A stretch of 64,000 nt of DNA from Paraburkholderia dilworthii (lineage in GTDB: Bacteria; Pseudomonadota; Gammaproteobacteria; Burkholderiales; Burkholderiaceae): contig NZ_AWZT01000027.1 of the NCBI RefSeq assembly GCF_000472525.1, forward strand, positions 31,885-95,884, written 5' to 3'. Both the position numbers and the translations under genes were made by a program. This document shows, in pieces, positions 18,417 through 26,976 of this stretch (its first letter is position 1; every line of letters begins with the position of its first letter). The notes beneath the pieces are model-generated. The model had not been told where the DNA came from. It saw only the letters and a program-made list of their open reading frames with translations, and did no database searches.

Positions 18417-19625
18417 TCACCAGTTCCAGAGCGTGCCGTCTTCGAGGCGCGCGACCGGCAGATACGCGGGGTCGTACGGATACTTCGCCGCGAGCTTCTC
18501 GTCGATATCGACGCCATGTCCCGGCGCATCGCCCGGATGCATCATGCCGCGATCGAACGACCACGCATGCGGGAACACGTCGAGCGCTTCCTCGGGAAAG
18601 CCCATGTATTCCTGCACGCCGAAGTTCGGCACCCACAAATCGAAGTGCAGCGCCGCGCCCATGCAAACGGGCGACAAATCGGAAGGGCCGTGACAACCGG
18701 TGCGAACCTGATAGAGCGACGCGAAATCGGCGATGCGCCGCAAGTGAGTGATGCCGCCAGCATGCGTGAGCGTCGCGCGGATATAGTCGATCAGTTGCTC
18801 TTCAATCAGCTGCTTGCAGTCCCAGATGCTGTTGAAGACCTCGCCAACCGCTATCGGTGTAACCGTGTGCTCGCGGATCAGGCGGAAGCCGGCCTGGTTC
18901 TCGGCCGGAGTCGGATCTTCCATCCAGAACAGGCGATAGGGCTCGATAGATTTGCCGAGACGCGCCGCTTCGATCGGCGTCAGGCGGTGATGCACGTCGT
19001 GCAGCAGATGCGTGTCAAAGCCGAACTTCGCGCGCACCGCTTCGAATAGCTTCGGAACAAAATCGAGATATTTTTCCGACGACCAGCTCTGCTCTTCCAC
19101 CGAGCCTTTAGTCGCGGGTTCGTACATGCCGTTGCCCTTCGAGACCCCGTACACCGAGCGCATGTTCGGCACGCCGCATTGAATGCGGATCGCCTGGTAG
19201 CCCTGCTCGATGTGCTCTTCGTAGCGCTCGAGCGCTTCGGGAATGTCACGGCCGGTCGCGTGCCCGTAGACCATCACGCCCTCACGCGATGCACCGCCGA
19301 GCAGCTTGTAAAGCGGTGTATTGGTGAGCTTGCCGAGAATGTCCCAGAGCGCCATGTCGACAGCGGCGATCGCCGACATTGTCACTGGGCCGCGCCGCCA
19401 GTACGCGCCTTTATAGAGAAACTGCCATGTATCCTCGATACGCCCGGGATCGCGTCCGATCAGAAGCGGACATACGTGGTCCTTCAGATAGGACGCAACC
19501 GCGAGTTCGCGGCCGTTGAGCGTCGCGTCGCCAATACCGTACACGCCCTCGTCGGTAACCACTTTGAGCGTGACGAAATTGCGTCCGGGACACGTCACAA
19601 TGACATCAGCGCGAACGATCTTCAT
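18417..19625 (-). CDS. manD: D-mannonate dehydratase (enolase superfamily)
   Basis: 402 residues, the same length as the reference enzyme of Novosphingobium. All active-site residues fall at the reference numbering: R147 and Y159 (base pair), metal ligands D210, E236 and E262, and H212 as acid. Motifs are LLHDVHHRLTP, FWMEDPTPAENQ and IAVGEVFNS. The enzyme removes water from D-mannonate to give 2-keto-3-deoxy-D-gluconate. It is the first gene of a minus-strand operon with the RspB-like dehydrogenase and the MFS transporter. The operator-like palindrome lies 35 bases upstream of the ATG. Some family members use D-gluconate slowly. Confidence 0.93.
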   Translation of the reverse strand: MKIVRADVIVTCPGRNFVTLKVVTDEGVYGIGDATLNGRELAVASYLKDHVCPLLIGRDPGRIEDTWQFLYKGAYWRRGPVTMSAIAAVDMALWDILGKLTNTPLYKLLGGASREGVMVYGHATGRDIPEALERYEEHIEQGYQAIRIQCGVPNMRSVYGVSKGNGMYEPATKGSVEEQSWSSEKYLDFVPKLFEAVRAKFGFDTHLLHDVHHRLTPIEAARLGKSIEPYRLFWMEDPTPAENQAGFRLIREHTVTPIAVGEVFNSIWDCKQLIEEQLIDYIRATLTHAGGITHLRRIADFASLYQVRTGCHGPSDLSPVCMGAALHFDLWVPNFGVQEYMGFPEEALDVFPHAWSFDRGMMHPGDAPGHGVDIDEKLAAKYPYDPAYLPVARLEDGTLWNW

Positions 19626-19659
19626 AGGGAATTCCTCAGATGGCCAAGCCGTCGAGACG

Positions 19660-19677
19660 ATACTACCATACCAGTAT
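19660..19677. promoter_or_regulatory. Operator-like palindrome in the divergent manD/uxuB promoter region
   Basis: ATACT (19660-19664), spacer ACCATACC, AGTAT (19673-19677): a perfect 5-bp inverted repeat with the same 8-bp spacer and the same ACCATAC core as the site at 14708-14729. The outer arm base pairs differ but remain complementary. It lies between manD (start 19625, minus) and uxuB (start 19743, plus). Confidence 0.7.
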
Positions 19678-19742
19678 GTTACTAAGTCACTGAGGGTTTT
19701 CCCTTCAATGACTCTTGCTGAATCCCTCTATTCGATCGACAA

Positions 19743-21224
19743 ATGACCAGCGAATCCACCCTTTCCCGCACCCATCTCGACGCACTACGCGCCCATCTGC
19801 TTTCGCCGAAATGGCATGAGCCGGAGATTGGCATCGTCCATCTCGGCATCGGCAATTTTCATCGGGCGCATCAGGCGCTTTACACGGAAGAAGCGATGCT
19901 CGCGCGCGGCGGCGACTGGGGCATTTGCGGCGTGACGCTGCAAGGCGACGTGACGAAGCGTGACGCGCTGATGGCGCAGGACGGGCTCTATAGCGTCGTC
20001 GAGCGCGGCCCTGGCGGCGTGCGCGTGACGGTCGCGCGCGCGCTTCGCGAAGTGCTGGCAATGCCCTTCGACCGAGCGCGCCTGTTTGAGCTGCTCGCGA
20101 ATCCGCGCGTGCGAATTGTGTCTCTGACCGTCACCGAGAAAGGCTATTGTAGGGACGCACAAACCGGCGATGTGGACTTCGCCAACGAAAGAGTTGTGCA
20201 CGACCTTCTGCGTCTGGCCGAAGCGGCCACCGTGCCCGGCATCCTCACCGCGGCATTGAAAGCGCGCCGCGAGGCCGGCACGCCGCCCTTTACCGTGCTC
20301 TCGTGCGACAACCTCTCGCACAACGGCGCGGCGCTGAAGCAGGTGGTCCGTTCTTTCGCGGCGAAGCTCGATGCGTCACTGGCCGGGTGGATCGACGAAC
20401 AGGTGGCTTTTCCGTCGACGATGGTCGATCGCATCGTGCCCGCGACAACCGACGCGGATCGCGCAGCCATACGCTCGGCGCTTGGTGTGTCGGACGAAGC
20501 GCCGGTGCCCTGTGAACCTTTCCGTCAATGGGTCATAGAGGACAGGTTTCCGGCCGGGCGGCCAGCATGGGAAGCGGTGGGCGCGCAACTGGTCGAGGAC
20601 GTCGCACCGTTCGAGATCGCGAAGCTGCGCATGCTCAACGCGACACATTCGACACTCGCGTATCTGTCGATGCTCGCGGGCTTCGAAACCATCAGCGATG
20701 CCGTCAGCCACGCGCCCTTGCGCACGCTCATCCACGCGATGATGACGCGCGAGATTGCGCCGACGCTCGACGTGCCCGCCTCGTTCGATCTGCTCGCTTA
20801 TCGCGATGCGCTGCTCGAACGGTACGCGAATCCGGCGCTCAAGCATCGTTGCGCACAGATCGCGATGGACGGCAGTCAGAAATTGCCGCCGCGCATTTTG
20901 TCGACGATCGGGGCGCGCCTGGGTGATGGCGAGCCGTTCGAGCGGCTCGCGCTGGCGATCGCGTCGTGGTTCGTCTTTTTGCGCGGGCGCGCTGAGAGTG
21001 GCGAGCGGTATGTGATTAGCGATCCGCTCGCGGACAGGCTGGCGCAGATCGCCACGAACGCGGACGACGCCGAACAGCTCGTCGACGCGATGCTTGGCTT
21101 CAGGGAGGTCTTCCCCGAGTCGCTTGCAGATGCGCCCGCGCTGCGCGCTGCGCTTCTACGCGCGCTACGCGCACTGGAGGGTGGCGTACGCTCTGCCATT
21201 GCAGCGTACGCGACGCTCGATTGA
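19743..21224 (+). CDS. uxuB: Fructuronate reductase / mannitol dehydrogenase family protein
   Basis: 493 residues, typical of the long-chain polyol dehydrogenase family. The N-terminal NAD domain opens with GIVHLGIGNFHRAHQALY; the C-terminal domain holds the catalytic lysine motif KLRMLNATHS with nearby N and H. The family includes mannitol 2-dehydrogenase and UxuB. The divergent manD gene favours D-fructuronate reduction to D-mannonate (NADH), which supplies manD. D-tagaturonate or mannitol is possible. It is transcribed away from manD from a shared control region with the palindrome. Confidence 0.88.
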   Translation: MTSESTLSRTHLDALRAHLLSPKWHEPEIGIVHLGIGNFHRAHQALYTEEAMLARGGDWGICGVTLQGDVTKRDALMAQDGLYSVVERGPGGVRVTVARALREVLAMPFDRARLFELLANPRVRIVSLTVTEKGYCRDAQTGDVDFANERVVHDLLRLAEAATVPGILTAALKARREAGTPPFTVLSCDNLSHNGAALKQVVRSFAAKLDASLAGWIDEQVAFPSTMVDRIVPATTDADRAAIRSALGVSDEAPVPCEPFRQWVIEDRFPAGRPAWEAVGAQLVEDVAPFEIAKLRMLNATHSTLAYLSMLAGFETISDAVSHAPLRTLIHAMMTREIAPTLDVPASFDLLAYRDALLERYANPALKHRCAQIAMDGSQKLPPRILSTIGARLGDGEPFERLALAIASWFVFLRGRAESGERYVISDPLADRLAQIATNADDAEQLVDAMLGFREVFPESLADAPALRAALLRALRALEGGVRSAIAAYATLD

Positions 21225-21225
21225 T

Positions 21226-21245
21226 GATGGTCGATTGATACCATC
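21226..21245. terminator. Weak hairpin between convergent genes
   Basis: GATGGT-cgattgat-ACCATC, a 6-bp stem shortly after the uxuB stop. There is no T-run, so it is at best a weak terminator. Nearby GATTGAT copies make chance pairing likely. Confidence 0.25.
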
Positions 21246-21405
21246 GACTGATGACGCTCGGTTGATACATGGGTGAGGTCGCCGATAGCGGCGCCACACC
21301 ACACAGATCGACGTATGGATGAACATGCGCTCCTCCACCCGACAGTTCCCAGCACAGCCTCTCTTCTGAAACGGCTGCGAACGATGCGAACAACACGTGG
21401 CGCGT

Positions 21406-22167
21406 CTAGCGGCCCCTGAACACCGGCGTGCGTTTCTCGACCGATGCGCGGATCGCCTCGCGCGCGTCCTCGGTGTGCATGAGCTTCGTGCTGAAGCCCT
21501 GTTCGTGCTCATAACCGGCTTCGAGCGGCATCGATTCGATATCGTTGAGCGCCTGTTTTGCGTAGCGCAAGCCAAGCGGACTCTTCGCGGCGATCCTGGC
21601 CGCGAGCGTTAGCGCGGTTGGCATCACCTCGTCCGGTTCGACGACTTCATCGACGAGACCGAGGCGGTAAGCCTCCTGCGCGCTGATCGGCTCGCCGGTG
21701 AAGTACATGCGGCGCAACGCGCCTTGCGGAATCAGGCGCCCGTGATGCGCCGCGCCGCCGCAACGTCCGACGTTGATTTCCGGCGTACCGAAGCGCGCCG
21801 CGCTCGACGCGATGCGCACGTCGCACACGGTGGCGAGCACCGAGCCCGCGCCGAGCGCCGGACCGTTGATCGCCGCGATGACCGGAATCGCGCAACGATA
21901 GACCGAGGAAAACGTGCGCCGCACGATCGCCGCGCGCGCCGGGTCTTCCTCGGGCGTCGCGCGCAGGAATTCGTCCAGATCGAGACCCGCGCAGAACGCG
22001 CGCCGGCCCGCGCCGGTGAACACCGCGCAATGCACATCCATTTCCTTGCCGAGCCCTTCGAACAGATCGGCGATCTCTGCGTAAAGCGCGAGCGTCAAAG
22101 CGTTCACGGGCGGACGGTCGAGCGTGACAATCGCGATGCCGTCGCGCTTTTCGATTTTCAATGACAT
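21406..22167 (-). CDS. Enoyl-CoA hydratase/isomerase (crotonase) family protein
   Basis: 253 residues from the ATG at 22167, with GGAGAC upstream. Crotonase fold marks: FTGAGRRAFCAGLDLDEF forms the first oxyanion-hole loop, INGPALGAGSVLATVCD the second, and FGTPEINVGRCGG carries one expected catalytic Glu. Where typical hydratases have PGxGGTQRL this protein has GRCGGAAHHGRL, a subgroup variation that may change the reaction. It acts on a CoA thioester and is the last gene of the GST-amidohydrolase-crotonase run. It fits with the type III CoA-transferase at 25575-26762, which could activate the acid. Confidence 0.9.
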   Translation of the reverse strand: MSLKIEKRDGIAIVTLDRPPVNALTLALYAEIADLFEGLGKEMDVHCAVFTGAGRRAFCAGLDLDEFLRATPEEDPARAAIVRRTFSSVYRCAIPVIAAINGPALGAGSVLATVCDVRIASSAARFGTPEINVGRCGGAAHHGRLIPQGALRRMYFTGEPISAQEAYRLGLVDEVVEPDEVMPTALTLAARIAAKSPLGLRYAKQALNDIESMPLEAGYEHEQGFSTKLMHTEDAREAIRASVEKRTPVFRGR

Positions 22168-22268
22168 GCTGTCTCCTGTTTGCGTGTCTATCTCTGTTTC
22201 CGGGTGTGAATCTGCATTCGCCTCTTCGATACCTGACGGCCGCCCCGCCGCCCCCGTCGCCCCGCCAC

Positions 22269-23201
22269 TCAGCACCCGAAGCCGTACAGGCGCGCCGGGT
22301 TGTCGACGAGGATCGCGTTGCGGATCGCTGCGTCGTCCACCCAATCGGTGAAGGTATCGAGCAACGCGCCGACATCGGGCGCCGCATCGCCCATTCGCAC
22401 ATGCGGCCAATCCGATGCCCACACGAGTTGCCGCGGATTCGCTTCGATCATCCTGTCGTGAAACGGACGCAGATCGGCGTAATGCGGCGCCTGCTTCGAT
22501 ACGCGGCACACTGCGAGCTTCACGGCAATGCGTCCCTCGCGCAGCAGGGCGAGCAGGTTTTGAAAGTCGCGGTGTCCGGTGCCGAGGGCCGGGTCAAGAG
22601 AGCCCATGTGCTCGAATACGACGGGCAGCCCCACGCTCGCAAGCTTGTCCGCGATTGACGGCACGTCCGCGCAACGCGCCCACACCTGCGCGTGCCAGCC
22701 GATGTCGCGCATGCGGCTCGCCAGTGAAAGCGCGGCGTCGATACCCACGCTGCCCGCATACGGTTTGCCCGTCTGCGGGCTCGGCATTTCGTTGAAACGC
22801 AGCGCGCGCACGCCGCTGCGCTCGAGCGCGCTCAGCGTCGCGTCGTCGGCATCGGGGGCGAGGACGGCCACGCCGCGGATCCGGCCTTCGCCGCGCACAA
22901 GCGCATCGGCAAGCGCCGTGTTGTCCGTCCCATACGGCGCGGGCTGCACCAGCACGCCGCGTCGCGCGCCGACCGTCTCGAGCATCGTCAGATAACTCTC
23001 GAACGGCGCGAGCGGCGGCGGATAACTCGGCGCCATCGAAAACGCAAAGCGGCTGTACGGACCGAACACGTGCGAATGGGTATCGCAGGCATCGGGCGGC
23101 AGTGCGGCGGCCGGCGCGCGCGGCATGTTCGCGGGCACGGCGTCGGTGCGCCGCAGCGGATCGGAGTTAAGAGACGGAGCGTTCATCGCGTCACTCGTCA
23201 T
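22269..23201 (-). CDS. Amidohydrolase, 2-pyrone-4,6-dicarboxylate hydrolase (LigI)-like
   Basis: 310 residues from the ATG at 23201 (ATG 23186 possible). It is a TIM-barrel metallo-hydrolase of the Amidohydro_2 group: DTHSHVFGP carries the HxH metal motif, VFEHMGSLDP a later His, and WASDWPHV the conserved metal-binding Asp. LigI-like enzymes hydrolyse lactones of aromatic breakdown products. The gene starts inside the 3' end of the GST gene, so translation is coupled. The substrate is probably a lactone in the same pathway as the CoA-transferase and crotonase. Confidence 0.88.
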   Translation of the reverse strand: MTSDAMNAPSLNSDPLRRTDAVPANMPRAPAAALPPDACDTHSHVFGPYSRFAFSMAPSYPPPLAPFESYLTMLETVGARRGVLVQPAPYGTDNTALADALVRGEGRIRGVAVLAPDADDATLSALERSGVRALRFNEMPSPQTGKPYAGSVGIDAALSLASRMRDIGWHAQVWARCADVPSIADKLASVGLPVVFEHMGSLDPALGTGHRDFQNLLALLREGRIAVKLAVCRVSKQAPHYADLRPFHDRMIEANPRQLVWASDWPHVRMGDAAPDVGALLDTFTDWVDDAAIRNAILVDNPARLYGFGC

Positions 23202-23808
23202 CGCCGGGTTGCGTGCGGCGCATCGAATCGCGTTCAGCAAAACGCGCATGCCAGGCGGCCAGCGCCGGACGATTTGCGCGCCATTCGAGGTCCGGCAGGC
23301 GGAAGTCGAGCCACGCAAGCGCGCACGCAATCGCGATATCGCCGATCTGGATTGCATCGAGCCGCAGCGACGGCGCGAGGGTTTCGAGCGCATCGAGCGA
23401 CGCATCGGACTTCACCTTGAACGCGGCAAGCCATTGCGGACGCTGTTGCGCGGGCGGCTTGTTGCGCTCCTGACGCCATAACAGATAGATGTCGAGCAGG
23501 CCGTCCGCGAAGGCCTGCTGCTGCAACGCGCGAAACCGCATGGGGCCGTTTGGGGGAAAGAGCGGCACGCCCTCGTGGAGCGTGTCGAGGTACTCGCAGA
23601 TCACCGACGAATCGAAAAGCGCGCTGCCATCGTCAAGCACCAGCGTGGGCAGCTTGCCGAGCGGATTGTCGCGCAGCAGCGCAAGGTTCGGCGTGTCCAT
23701 CGCGACCGGTGTGCGCACGCATTCGATGTGGCTGGCAACGCCGGCTTCGTAGGCGCACACCATCACTTTGCGGACGAATGGCGAACGGGGCGACCAATGC
23801 AATTTCAT
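23191..23808 (-). CDS. Glutathione S-transferase family protein
   Basis: 205 residues. The N-terminal thioredoxin-like domain reads KLHWSPRSPFVRKVMV, has the cis-Pro loop NPLGKLPTLVLDDG and the glutathione-binding FDSSVICEYLD; an all-helical domain follows. The start is taken at the ATG 23808. It is cytosolic and uses glutathione for conjugation, isomerisation or reductive steps. As the first gene of the GST-amidohydrolase-crotonase run, it may isomerise a ring-cleavage product as maleylpyruvate-isomerase-type GSTs do, but nothing in the sequence proves this. Confidence 0.88.
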   Translation of the reverse strand: MKLHWSPRSPFVRKVMVCAYEAGVASHIECVRTPVAMDTPNLALLRDNPLGKLPTLVLDDGSALFDSSVICEYLDTLHEGVPLFPPNGPMRFRALQQQAFADGLLDIYLLWRQERNKPPAQQRPQWLAAFKVKSDASLDALETLAPSLRLDAIQIGDIAIACALAWLDFRLPDLEWRANRPALAAWHARFAERDSMRRTQPGDDE

Positions 23809-23871
23809 CGGCAAATCCTCTTCCGGTTCAATGCGGCGACAACGGTCGCGCGGTTAAAGCGAATCATATGG

Positions 23872-23887
23872 CTTATTGGCCTATAAG
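23872..23887. promoter_or_regulatory. Inverted repeat upstream of the GST operon
   Basis: CTTAT-tggcct-ATAAG, a perfect 5-bp repeat 64 bases before the GST start codon. Related TATTGAC strings occur upstream of the GntR/UTRA gene (24832-24847) and in the CoA-transferase/MFS divergent region (26885-26900). It may be an operator for the local regulator. Confidence 0.35.
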
Positions 23888-23959
23888 GCGGGAGCGCCAC
23901 GGGCGAAAACACCGATGACATCGCGCACGCATCATCGGTCGACCCACGACCCTCCGCCG

Positions 23960-24724
23960 CTAAAGTTCTACCTTGATGTCGAGCCGCACTACGTCGCCGC
24001 GATATACGCCGTTACCGACGAACACCACGGTACCGTCCTTGTCCGTCGCCGTCCGGTAGACATGGGCGACCGGCGCATTCAGCGGAATGGCGAGCATGCG
24101 CGATAGTTCCACATCCGCGGTACCCACCGTGAGCGTCTGATCGATCTCCTTGAGTTCGAGCCCGGGCAGGTCGCGCAGAATGCGCATTGTCGTGTGCTGT
24201 TTGAACGCGGACTTCGGAATCCGCCGCGTGAGCCGCTCGTCGACATACGCGTCGCCCAGATAATATGGCTGACCTTCGCGCGAGTGACGCCGCCGCCAAT
24301 GCTGGTACGACGGCGCGAGCTCGCCGATATCGTGCTGAAGGTGCGCGGGCATCACGCCCTTCTCGGTTTTGAGCAGTTCGATGCTCGCGCCTTCGGCGGC
24401 AAGCAGCAGACCCGACAGATCGGTCGGCACCGCGCACCACAACTGGCTCTGCGGCTTCCGGATCACGAAAGTGCCCTTCGCGCGAAAGCGCTCGATCAGC
24501 TTGTCGTCTTCGAGGATGTCGAGCGCCTGACGCACCGTAGCACGCGCGACCGCGCATTCCTCGGCCAGTTCGTCGACGGTGGGGATCTGCTGGCCGACCG
24601 GCCATTGCCCGGCTTCGATGCGCCGCCGGAACAGCGTAGCGAGCTGGATATAGCGCGCAACGCCACTCAGGCTGAAGTCGATGGGTAGTGAACGGGCAGG
24701 ACTGACGGCAGTTTCTGTCGCCAT
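23960..24724 (-). CDS. GntR-family (HutC/UTRA subfamily) transcriptional regulator
   Basis: 254 residues from the ATG at 24724; upstream codons in the same frame look non-coding. The winged helix-turn-helix (PTVDELAEECAVARATVRQA, wing RAKGTFVIRKP) is followed by a UTRA ligand domain (HWRRRHSREGQPYYLGDAYV; PVAHVYRTATD). UTRA domains bind small metabolites and release DNA. The gene sits in the middle of the cluster, between the GST run and the CMD/CoA-transferase pair, and is probably the local repressor. Confidence 0.9.
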   Translation of the reverse strand: MATETAVSPARSLPIDFSLSGVARYIQLATLFRRRIEAGQWPVGQQIPTVDELAEECAVARATVRQALDILEDDKLIERFRAKGTFVIRKPQSQLWCAVPTDLSGLLLAAEGASIELLKTEKGVMPAHLQHDIGELAPSYQHWRRRHSREGQPYYLGDAYVDERLTRRIPKSAFKQHTTMRILRDLPGLELKEIDQTLTVGTADVELSRMLAIPLNAPVAHVYRTATDKDGTVVFVGNGVYRGDVVRLDIKVEL

Positions 24725-24897
24725 TACAACTCCGGAAAAGGTCAAATGCGCTCGCGCACGCGCCACACAGTGCGGCGCGCCTGCGCGCACGGATAAACCT
24801 TGCCAGTGTAAAGCAAAAAACCGGTCGTCTAGCCTATTGACCATTCCGGTACTCGCCGTCTGCGCTGAGTCCATCACGCCGTGCCGTCCTGTTCCGT

Positions 24898-25542
24898 TCA
24901 CTGCTCGGCCTGCGCAATGTACGCCGGCTTAAGAACGGGCAGCGACGGCTCCCCGGGCGCCTGCGCCGCACCCGCGCCTCGCTGCGCGCCCAGTAGTTCG
25001 AGTGGCGCACGCACGCCTTCAGGCAGCGGAATATCGTGCACGTTCAGCGTCATCGACACGAGCGTGTAGTAGCCGATCACCGCGCCCAGTTCGACTACAC
25101 CCACCGTGCCCCAGCGGTTCATCACACGCTGATACACCGCTTCGTCGACGTTGCCGCTCTGCTGAAGCTGACGCGCGAATTCATAGATGTCGGCCTGCTC
25201 CGCATCGTTGAAGCGCACTTCGCCCGCGCAACGAATCGCCTCCAGCGAGGCCTCGTCGATGCCGGCCGACGCCGCCGCCTGCGCATGGACATGCCATTCG
25301 AGCTGGCTGTTCCAGCGCCGCGCCGTTACGACGATCGCCAGTTCCGTCGCCCATGCGGGCAAAGACGTGCCGTAGCGCAGGATCTCCCCGAAGCGTTGCC
25401 AGCGGTCGGCCAGTTCAGGCCGATGCAGCGCCGCGCGCAGCGGACCGACCACCGTGCCGCGCGGACCATCGACCACCGCGCGATACACGCGCTCCTGGTC
25501 GGGCGTCATCGAATCGGGAGAAAACAGGGGAATGCGAGCCAA
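24898..25542 (-). CDS. Carboxymuconolactone decarboxylase-family protein without the CxxC pair
   Basis: 214 residues, with a probable TTG start at 25542 (GAGGAC upstream) followed by ARIPLFSPDSMTPDQ. The CMD helical domain is seen in ELAIVVTARRWNSQLEWHVH, where peroxidase-type members would carry CxxC; no such Cys pair is present, which points to a decarboxylase-like role. It is 32 bases downstream of the CoA-transferase gene. A hydratase or decarboxylase step on a lactone or unsaturated acid fits the context. Confidence 0.82.
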   Translation of the reverse strand: MARIPLFSPDSMTPDQERVYRAVVDGPRGTVVGPLRAALHRPELADRWQRFGEILRYGTSLPAWATELAIVVTARRWNSQLEWHVHAQAAASAGIDEASLEAIRCAGEVRFNDAEQADIYEFARQLQQSGNVDEAVYQRVMNRWGTVGVVELGAVIGYYTLVSMTLNVHDIPLPEGVRAPLELLGAQRGAGAAQAPGEPSLPVLKPAYIAQAEQ

Positions 25543-25574
25543 GATAAGTCCTCGTAAGGGAAAGCCGGTGCGCG

Positions 25575-26762
25575 TCAGCGCGCCACGATGCCGAGTTCGC
25601 GCAACACTTCGCCGGTGTGCTGGCCGAGTGTGGGCGGTGCGCGGTCGAAGCTGAGCGGCGCATTGCGCAGACGCAGCGGGCTCACGACCTGCGGCACGGT
25701 GCCCGACACCGGATGAGGCAGATGGCGCAGCATCTCGCGATGCTTGACCTGCGCGTCGTCGAACACCATCGGAATAGTGTTGATCGGACCGCACGGCACG
25801 GCGGCGGCGTCGAGCTTCGCGAGCCACACGGCGAGATCGTCTTCGAGCAACGCCGCGCGGATCAGCGCATGCAACTCCGGCAGATTGCGTACACGCTGCG
25901 CGTTGGTGGCGAAGCGCTCGTCGTCGGGGAGTTCCGCATGGCCGATGACTTCGGCGAACTTGCGGAACTGCCCGTCGTTACCCACGGCGAGCACCAGATA
26001 GCCGTCGCGGCAGCGGAACACGTCTTGCGGCTGGATGTTCGGATGCTTGTTGCCGTTACGCGCGGGCGGCTTGCCCGAGACGAGATAGTTCATTGCCTGA
26101 TTGGCGAGGAACGCGACCTGTACGTCGAGCATCGCGAGGTCGATGTACTCGCCCTCGCCTGTCTGCGAGCGATTCGCGAGCGCCGCCAGAATGCCGACGG
26201 TGGCATACATGCCCGTCATGATGTCGACAATCGGCACGCCCACTTTCTGCGGTCCGCCGCCCGGTTCGTCGTCGCGCTCTCCGGTCACGCTCATCAGGCC
26301 GCCCATCGCCTGGATCATGAAGTCGTAGGCGGCGTTATCGGATTTCGGTCCATTCTGGCCGAAGCCGGTAATCGAGCAGTAGACGATGTCGGGCCTCACC
26401 GCCTTCAGGTCTTCGTAGCCCAGACCGTAGCGCTTGAGCGCGCCCGCCTTGAAGTTTTCGAGCACTACGTCGCAGTGCGCGGCGATCTCACGTACGGTCG
26501 CCTGCCCTTCGGGAGTCGCCAGATCGACGGTCACCGAGCGCTTGCCGCGGTTCACGGACAGGAAGTAGCCCGATTCCTTCGACGGCGCATCGTCCAGCGT
26601 GCGCAGGAACGGCGGCCCCCAGCTGCGTGTATCGTCGCCATTGCCCGGCCGCTCGATCTTGATGACGTCAGCGCCCAGGTCGGCAAGAATCTGCCCGCTC
26701 CACGGACCCGCCATGATGCGGCTGAGATCGAGGACGCGGATATGTGAAAGAGGTCCGCTCAT
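25575..26762 (-). CDS. Type III CoA-transferase (CaiB/BaiF family)
   Basis: 395 residues. Family marks: LDLSRIMAGPWSGQILADLGAD, ENFKAGALKRYGLGYEDL, the catalytic Asp in VPIVDIMTGMYAT, and GNDGQFRKF. The enzyme moves CoA from a donor such as succinyl- or formyl-CoA to a carboxylic acid in the cytosol. It probably activates the pathway substrate for the crotonase. It is divergent from the MFS transporter gene at 26977, and the 214-base gap should hold both promoters. Confidence 0.92.
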   Translation of the reverse strand: MSGPLSHIRVLDLSRIMAGPWSGQILADLGADVIKIERPGNGDDTRSWGPPFLRTLDDAPSKESGYFLSVNRGKRSVTVDLATPEGQATVREIAAHCDVVLENFKAGALKRYGLGYEDLKAVRPDIVYCSITGFGQNGPKSDNAAYDFMIQAMGGLMSVTGERDDEPGGGPQKVGVPIVDIMTGMYATVGILAALANRSQTGEGEYIDLAMLDVQVAFLANQAMNYLVSGKPPARNGNKHPNIQPQDVFRCRDGYLVLAVGNDGQFRKFAEVIGHAELPDDERFATNAQRVRNLPELHALIRAALLEDDLAVWLAKLDAAAVPCGPINTIPMVFDDAQVKHREMLRHLPHPVSGTVPQVVSPLRLRNAPLSFDRAPPTLGQHTGEVLRELGIVAR

Positions 26763-26884
26763 TGAAATGCCCGTCTGTTGCTGGTTTGCGAAGATTCCCG
26801 CGCCGCCGTGAGTCAGGCCCTGCGCTTTGACTATTAAACCATGTTTATGATCTTTCAAGGACAGTAAAAACCCTAAAGGTCATG

Positions 26885-26900
26885 TTATTGACTTTTATGA
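26885..26900. promoter_or_regulatory. AT-rich site in the CoA-transferase/MFS divergent region
   Basis: TTATTGACTTTTATGA resembles the inverted repeat at 23872-23887 (TTATTGGCCTATAAG). The surrounding 60 bases are the most AT-rich of the cluster, which suits a divergent promoter. Operator status is a guess. Confidence 0.3.
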
Positions 26901-26976
26901 GCGATGGCATTTTAATCCGGGTTGTCGGGGCCACCGTCGAGTGAGCCGCCTAATCAGAAAGAACCAGGAGACATCC

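Noticed and set aside
21226..21245. Reading the GATGGT-N8-ACCATC repeat as another copy of the GntR operator
   Set aside because: The 8-base spacer matches but the core and arms do not, and it lies after both convergent genes, where an operator would have no promoter.
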